Part shown: one piece after another, positions 60,820 to 64,000 of the stretch
Layout: each line of letters starts with the position of its first letter
Numbering within the stretch: the stretch's first letter is position 1
Source of the DNA: Tunturibacter psychrotolerans
GTDB lineage: Bacteria > Acidobacteriota > Terriglobia > Terriglobales > Acidobacteriaceae
Assembly: GCF_040359615.1 (NCBI RefSeq)
Contig: NZ_CP132942.1
Span: 5,394,001 to 5,458,000, forward strand
Length of the DNA: 64,000 nucleotides
Direction: 5' to 3'
Program-made: the position numbers and the translations under genes
The notes under the pieces: model-generated
What the model saw: the letters and a program-made list of their open reading frames with translations, nothing else
What the model was told of the DNA's origin: nothing
Databases searched by the model: none

Positions 60820-61340
60820 GATTTTTCCTGTCTGGTGGCCCGAATAGAGAGGGCGTTATAAAGCGGCATAGGGGTGCAGGGATGCCAGCATGGCATCATG
60901 GATTTCAATTAGTCAGCATTGCTATCGGGTATCGAAGCGCTGCTGCTGCACGGCGAGACTCGTCCTGTGACGGGTCTTCCAGCCAGAGCAACCAGCGCGG
61001 CTTCCAACGTGCGGGAAGGTATGCGGTGGGAAGAGGCGAATCGCAGTCTCTGGCCAAACTCTGAAGTCCATGAAGAGTCTTTGCCTGCAATGCCTGTACT
61101 CCTTTAAGCCAGAGTACAAAATAAGCATACCACAGTGGCAACGCGGTTGGCGATGACCAAGGGTTAAACCACGCGACGCGCTGAACCCTCGTCCGCTAAC
61201 GGACAGGATGCTCCACAGATGAACAGCTCTGCGTAGCTCCGCGATAAGGCTGCGCCTTATTTACAACAGGATAGCCATGGGCGTGGTTGGCAGTACGACT
61301 GCAGATAGAACTTCCATCATTCTCGAGGTAGACAGCAGAG
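60820..61340. other. 520-base intergenic region with two hairpins and no convincing gene
   Basis: It separates the helicase (minus) and the ADOP permease (plus). It holds two small perfect hairpins: GATGCCA-gca-TGGCATC (60881-60897) and ATAAGGC-tgc-GCCTTAT (61244-61260). Short open frames on both strands in 60905-61141 lack ribosome-binding sites and family similarity and are not called. No clear promoter was identified. Confidence 0.45.
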
Positions 61341-63857
61341 ATGCAGACACTGATGCAGGACCTTCGCTTCTCGTTTCGCCAGATCAAGCGTTCGCCCGGA
61401 TTCATGATCACGGCGGTGCTGACGCTGGCGCTGGGTGTCGGCGCGAATACGGCGATCTTCTCGCTGCTGGACCAGGCGCTGCTGCGCTCGCTGGCGGTGC
61501 GTGCGCCAGAGCGGCTCGTGATCCTGGGCAACACGGGCAAGATGTGGGATGGGCACTTCAGCAATCATGGTGGCGGAGACGATAAATACTTTTCGTATCC
61601 GATGTACAGGGATCTGCGTGATCACGGTACGCCGTTCGAAGGGCTGATCGCAACAGCGCCGGCGGATGTAGGGATCACGCGGGACAACGAATCGAAGCTT
61701 GCGCATGCCGAGATCGTAAGCGGCAATTACTTCTACGTGCTGGGAGTACGGGCCGCGACCGGCCGTCTGCTGACGCAAGCCGATGACACGATTCCAGGAG
61801 CAAATCCTGCTGCAGTGCTGAGCTATCGATACTGGCAGTCTGAGCTGGGAGCAGATGCTGGGATTGTGGGACAGACGCTTTCGATCAACGGGCATCCGTT
61901 CGATGTGATTGGCGTGGCAGCACCGGAGTTCAAAAGTGCGGTGTGGGGCGAGACTCCAGATGTCTTCGTCTCAATGTCGATGCTGGAACAGATCGTGCCT
62001 GGCAAGGGTGTACGCCTTCAGGACCACACAGATAAGTGGATGAATATCGTTGGGCGTCTTAAGGAAGGTGAGACGCCCGAGCACGCACAGATCGTGATGG
62101 CTCCGTTGTGGCATGCGTTGCGGGCGCAGGAGTTGAAGGCGTTAGGAACGAAGTCACCACGCTTCGTCGATGATTTTCTTACGCGGAGCCAACTGGAGGT
62201 GTTGCCTGGAGCGCGTGGTCTCTCCTATAACCGGGATGATCTCGAGAAACCTCTGCTTGCTGTGATGGCAATGGCGATTCTGGTGCTCCTGATCGCGACG
62301 GTGAATGTCGCGAGCCTGTTGCTGGTACGTTCGGCGGCAAGAGTGCGGGAGTTTTCGCTGCGCTACGCACTGGGTGCAAGTGCCAAGCGGGTGGTGCAGC
62401 AGCTTGTGCTGGAAGGTCTTGTGGTCGGCATCGCCGGAGGCACGGCCGGGCTTCTGATTGCGCCGATGTGCGTCCGCTTATTGGTGCATCGGCTCGGTCC
62501 GGGCACTACGATGGCGTTTAGTACGTCGCTTGATCATCGTGTCTTGGCGTTCAACTTTGCGATTGCGATTGGGGCGAGCGTGCTGTTTAGTCTTGCACCG
62601 ACACTCCAGCTGCTCAGGCCAGATATCGTCAACTCTCTGAAGCAACAAACCTCGACGGTTTCCGGAGGCTCGCTGAGCCTGCGAGGGCTGATCGTTTCGC
62701 TACAGGTGGGCCTCAGCGTTCTGCTTTTGGTTGGCTCGGGATTGTTTGTAAGAACGATGGAGAACCTTCGTCGAGTCGACGTCGGATTCAATACCTCGCA
62801 CCTCGTCACATTCCTTGTCGATCCCATGCTCTCAGGAGTTGCGAAGGAGAAGATTCCAGCGCTGCATCAGCAGATTCTGGAGGCCATGGCAGCGCTTCCG
62901 GGTGTGCAGGCAGTGGGTGCGACCGATGACCCGGAGCTAGCAGACACCGGACATCAGAGTGATGCGACAGTAGAAGGCTACAACGCGCCACCTGATGAAG
63001 TCTTTGATATCGAGAAGCCTTCGATCAGCCCTGGCTACTTTCACGTGCTGCAGGAGCCCGTGCTCGCGGGACGTAGCTTTATCGAAAACGATGATGCGAA
63101 TCATCCGGCGGTCGCTATCGTCAACGAAAGCTTCGTCAAGCACTACTTCAGCAGTGCTGCCGCTGCAATAGGGAGACGCGTTGCCTACGGAGGAGGCGGC
63201 AACAAGGATGCGCAGTACATGACGATCGTCGGCGTCACGCGAGACACGAAGCATGACAATCTGCGTGATCCGGCCGTACCGACAGTCTTCATTCCACTTC
63301 ACCAGTTGCGGAAGCCCGACCAGCTTTTCCTCTACCTGCGCACTACCACTGCGCCGGAGCAGATCTTCGCACAGGTTCGGCAGGCGATGAAGCAGATCGA
63401 TGCGGGGCTTGCGGTAGATCAACTGCGAACAATGGATGACCAGATTGATACGACGCTGTCGAATGAACGCATGATCGAGCTGCTGGCTATCTCTTTTGGT
63501 CTGCTGGCGACGGTGTTATCTGGAGTGGGGCTTTATGGGGTACTGGCTTACTCGACAGCGCAACGGACGCGGGAGATTGGAATCCGCATTGCGCTGGGGT
63601 CTTCGCGACTCGGTGTGTCGCGTCTGGTTTTGGCCGATGTGTTGCGTTTGGCGGGGGTCGGAATTGTGCTGGCGATTCCCTGTTCCGTGTTGCTGGCTAG
63701 GTTATTACGGAGTCAGCTCTTCGGCGTTTCGAGTGCAGATCCGCTGACGCTGGCAAGTGTGGTCGTGCTGATCGGCCTGGTCGCTATGATTGCGGCGATT
63801 GTGCCCGCGCGACGTGCGTCTTCGGTTGATCCGACAACTGCCCTGCGTGCGGAATAA
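61341..63857 (+). CDS. ADOP-type duplicated MacB/FtsX permease
   Basis: 838 residues. The N-terminus LMQDLRFSFRQIKRSPGFMI then TAVLTLALGVGANTAIFSLL is diagnostic of the acidobacterial duplicated orphan permease group. It has two MacB_PCD periplasmic domains (about 45-260 and 475-660) and two FtsX permease units (about 290-400 and 710-830), with eight membrane helices in total: LLAVMAMAILVLLIATVNVA, SLLLVRSAARVREFSLRYAL in the first and LAYSTAQRTREIGIRIALGS, PARRASSVDPTTALRAE in the second. No ATPase gene is adjacent, as usual for this group ('orphan'). Exact function is unknown. A strong terminator follows at 63880-63920. Confidence 0.93.
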   Translation: MQTLMQDLRFSFRQIKRSPGFMITAVLTLALGVGANTAIFSLLDQALLRSLAVRAPERLVILGNTGKMWDGHFSNHGGGDDKYFSYPMYRDLRDHGTPFEGLIATAPADVGITRDNESKLAHAEIVSGNYFYVLGVRAATGRLLTQADDTIPGANPAAVLSYRYWQSELGADAGIVGQTLSINGHPFDVIGVAAPEFKSAVWGETPDVFVSMSMLEQIVPGKGVRLQDHTDKWMNIVGRLKEGETPEHAQIVMAPLWHALRAQELKALGTKSPRFVDDFLTRSQLEVLPGARGLSYNRDDLEKPLLAVMAMAILVLLIATVNVASLLLVRSAARVREFSLRYALGASAKRVVQQLVLEGLVVGIAGGTAGLLIAPMCVRLLVHRLGPGTTMAFSTSLDHRVLAFNFAIAIGASVLFSLAPTLQLLRPDIVNSLKQQTSTVSGGSLSLRGLIVSLQVGLSVLLLVGSGLFVRTMENLRRVDVGFNTSHLVTFLVDPMLSGVAKEKIPALHQQILEAMAALPGVQAVGATDDPELADTGHQSDATVEGYNAPPDEVFDIEKPSISPGYFHVLQEPVLAGRSFIENDDANHPAVAIVNESFVKHYFSSAAAAIGRRVAYGGGGNKDAQYMTIVGVTRDTKHDNLRDPAVPTVFIPLHQLRKPDQLFLYLRTTTAPEQIFAQVRQAMKQIDAGLAVDQLRTMDDQIDTTLSNERMIELLAISFGLLATVLSGVGLYGVLAYSTAQRTREIGIRIALGSSRLGVSRLVLADVLRLAGVGIVLAIPCSVLLARLLRSQLFGVSSADPLTLASVVVLIGLVAMIAAIVPARRASSVDPTTALRAE

Positions 63858-63879
63858 GTTTCTGGCTCGCCAGAAAGAG

Positions 63880-63920
63880 AAAACGGCGACAACGAAACAT
63901 GGAATCGTTGTCGCCGTTTT
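63880..63920. terminator. Bidirectional terminator between the permease and msrA
   Basis: AAAACGGCGACAACG (63880-63894) pairs perfectly with CGTTGTCGCCGTTTT (63906-63920), 15 pairs with an 11-base loop. The T-run is part of the stem on both strands, fitting a shared terminator for two convergent genes. Confidence 0.85.
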
Positions 63921-63938
63921 CGATTGAGTTGAATAAGG

Positions 63939-64000
63939 CTAGATGTGGCAGCTCACCATGCCACGCTTTTCGAGATATTTCTGGTGATACTCTTCGGCCT
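63939..64000 (-). CDS. msrA: Peptide-methionine (S)-S-oxide reductase, 3' end only
   Basis: Twenty codons before the TAG at 63939-63941 read AEEYHQKYLEKRGMVSCHI, the characteristic C-terminus of MsrA (the conserved AE(E/D)YHQ-x-YL segment and a C-terminal Cys that can act in recycling). MsrA reduces methionine-S-sulfoxide in proteins. The rest of the gene lies beyond the right edge, so catalytic-site and start checks are not possible. It converges with the ADOP permease across the terminator at 63880-63920. Confidence 0.8.
   Translation of the reverse strand, partial: AEEYHQKYLEKRGMVSCHI

Noticed and set aside
60905..61141. 78-codon minus-strand frame upstream of the ADOP permease
   Set aside because: Composition is Arg/Leu/Trp-rich with no ribosome-binding site or recognisable fold; coding status could not be supported.

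Overview
This 64 kb window looks like an ordinary stretch of chromosome from an acidobacterium, most likely order Terriglobales (Edaphobacter/Granulicella/Terriglobus-like). The inference rests on gene families typical of that group: two VWFA-related secreted proteins of the acidobacterial type, an ADOP-type duplicated MacB/FtsX permease, a large Oar-like TonB-dependent receptor with an N-terminal carboxypeptidase-regulatory domain, DUF4397, DUF2911 and DUF3455 secreted proteins, and many GTG/TTG starts set by good Shine-Dalgarno sequences. I see no phage, transposase, integrase, CRISPR array or rRNA. There is one tRNA, tRNA-Arg(CCG).

Layout. 1-6 kb: a truncated FtsX-type permease, a polysaccharide-polymerase-like membrane protein, a short RodZ-like HTH protein and two divergent acyltransferase-3 proteins (surface glycan assembly or modification). 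6-15 kb: metK and ahcY (the S-adenosylmethionine cycle) with a transglutaminase-like protein, a DUF3455 protein, a C45/phospholipase-B-like hydrolase, Ada and an MFS transporter between them. 15-19.6 kb: secreted proteins, a PDZ-membrane-GAF-SpoIIE phosphatase and a ComEA-like protein. 19.7-26.8 kb: histidine biosynthesis, hisI-G-D-C-B-H-(lipoyl-like gene)-F on the + strand and hisA facing it. 26.8-39.6 kb: aldo/keto reductase, two divergent VWA proteins, an EamA transporter, PPK2, TatA, glgC, small unknown proteins and the large subunit of a methylmalonyl-CoA mutase. 39.8-44.9 kb: a glycine-cleavage operon gcvT-gcvH-gcvPA-(unknown)-gcvPB-(unknown). 45-64 kb: DUF2911 protein, tRNA-Arg, a very large membrane-embedded patatin-like protein, an AI-2E family transporter, the TonB receptor, DUF2237 protein, a YbiT-type ABC-F ATPase, a GT39-like glycosyltransferase, a DEAD-box helicase, an ADOP permease and the 3' end of msrA.

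The most interesting signals are in and around the his operon. A 27-codon leader peptide with seven His codons within ten codons (19753-19836) precedes a strong intrinsic terminator (19861-19896) just before hisI, and a competing antiterminator pairing can be drawn, so the operon appears to be controlled by classical ribosome-mediated attenuation. Inside the operon, a small biotinyl/lipoyl-like domain protein without the modifiable lysine sits with 3-nt gaps between hisH and hisF, the two subunits of imidazole-glycerol-phosphate synthase. hisA is inverted relative to the rest and flanked by two direct copies of a dispersed intergenic repeat that recurs as an inverted pair at 55.7-55.85 kb. Other points to check: two unknown genes embedded in the gcv operon, a 50-residue membrane protein gene with a strong ribosome-binding site, and a patatin fold whose catalytic Ser and Asp are about 735 residues apart.
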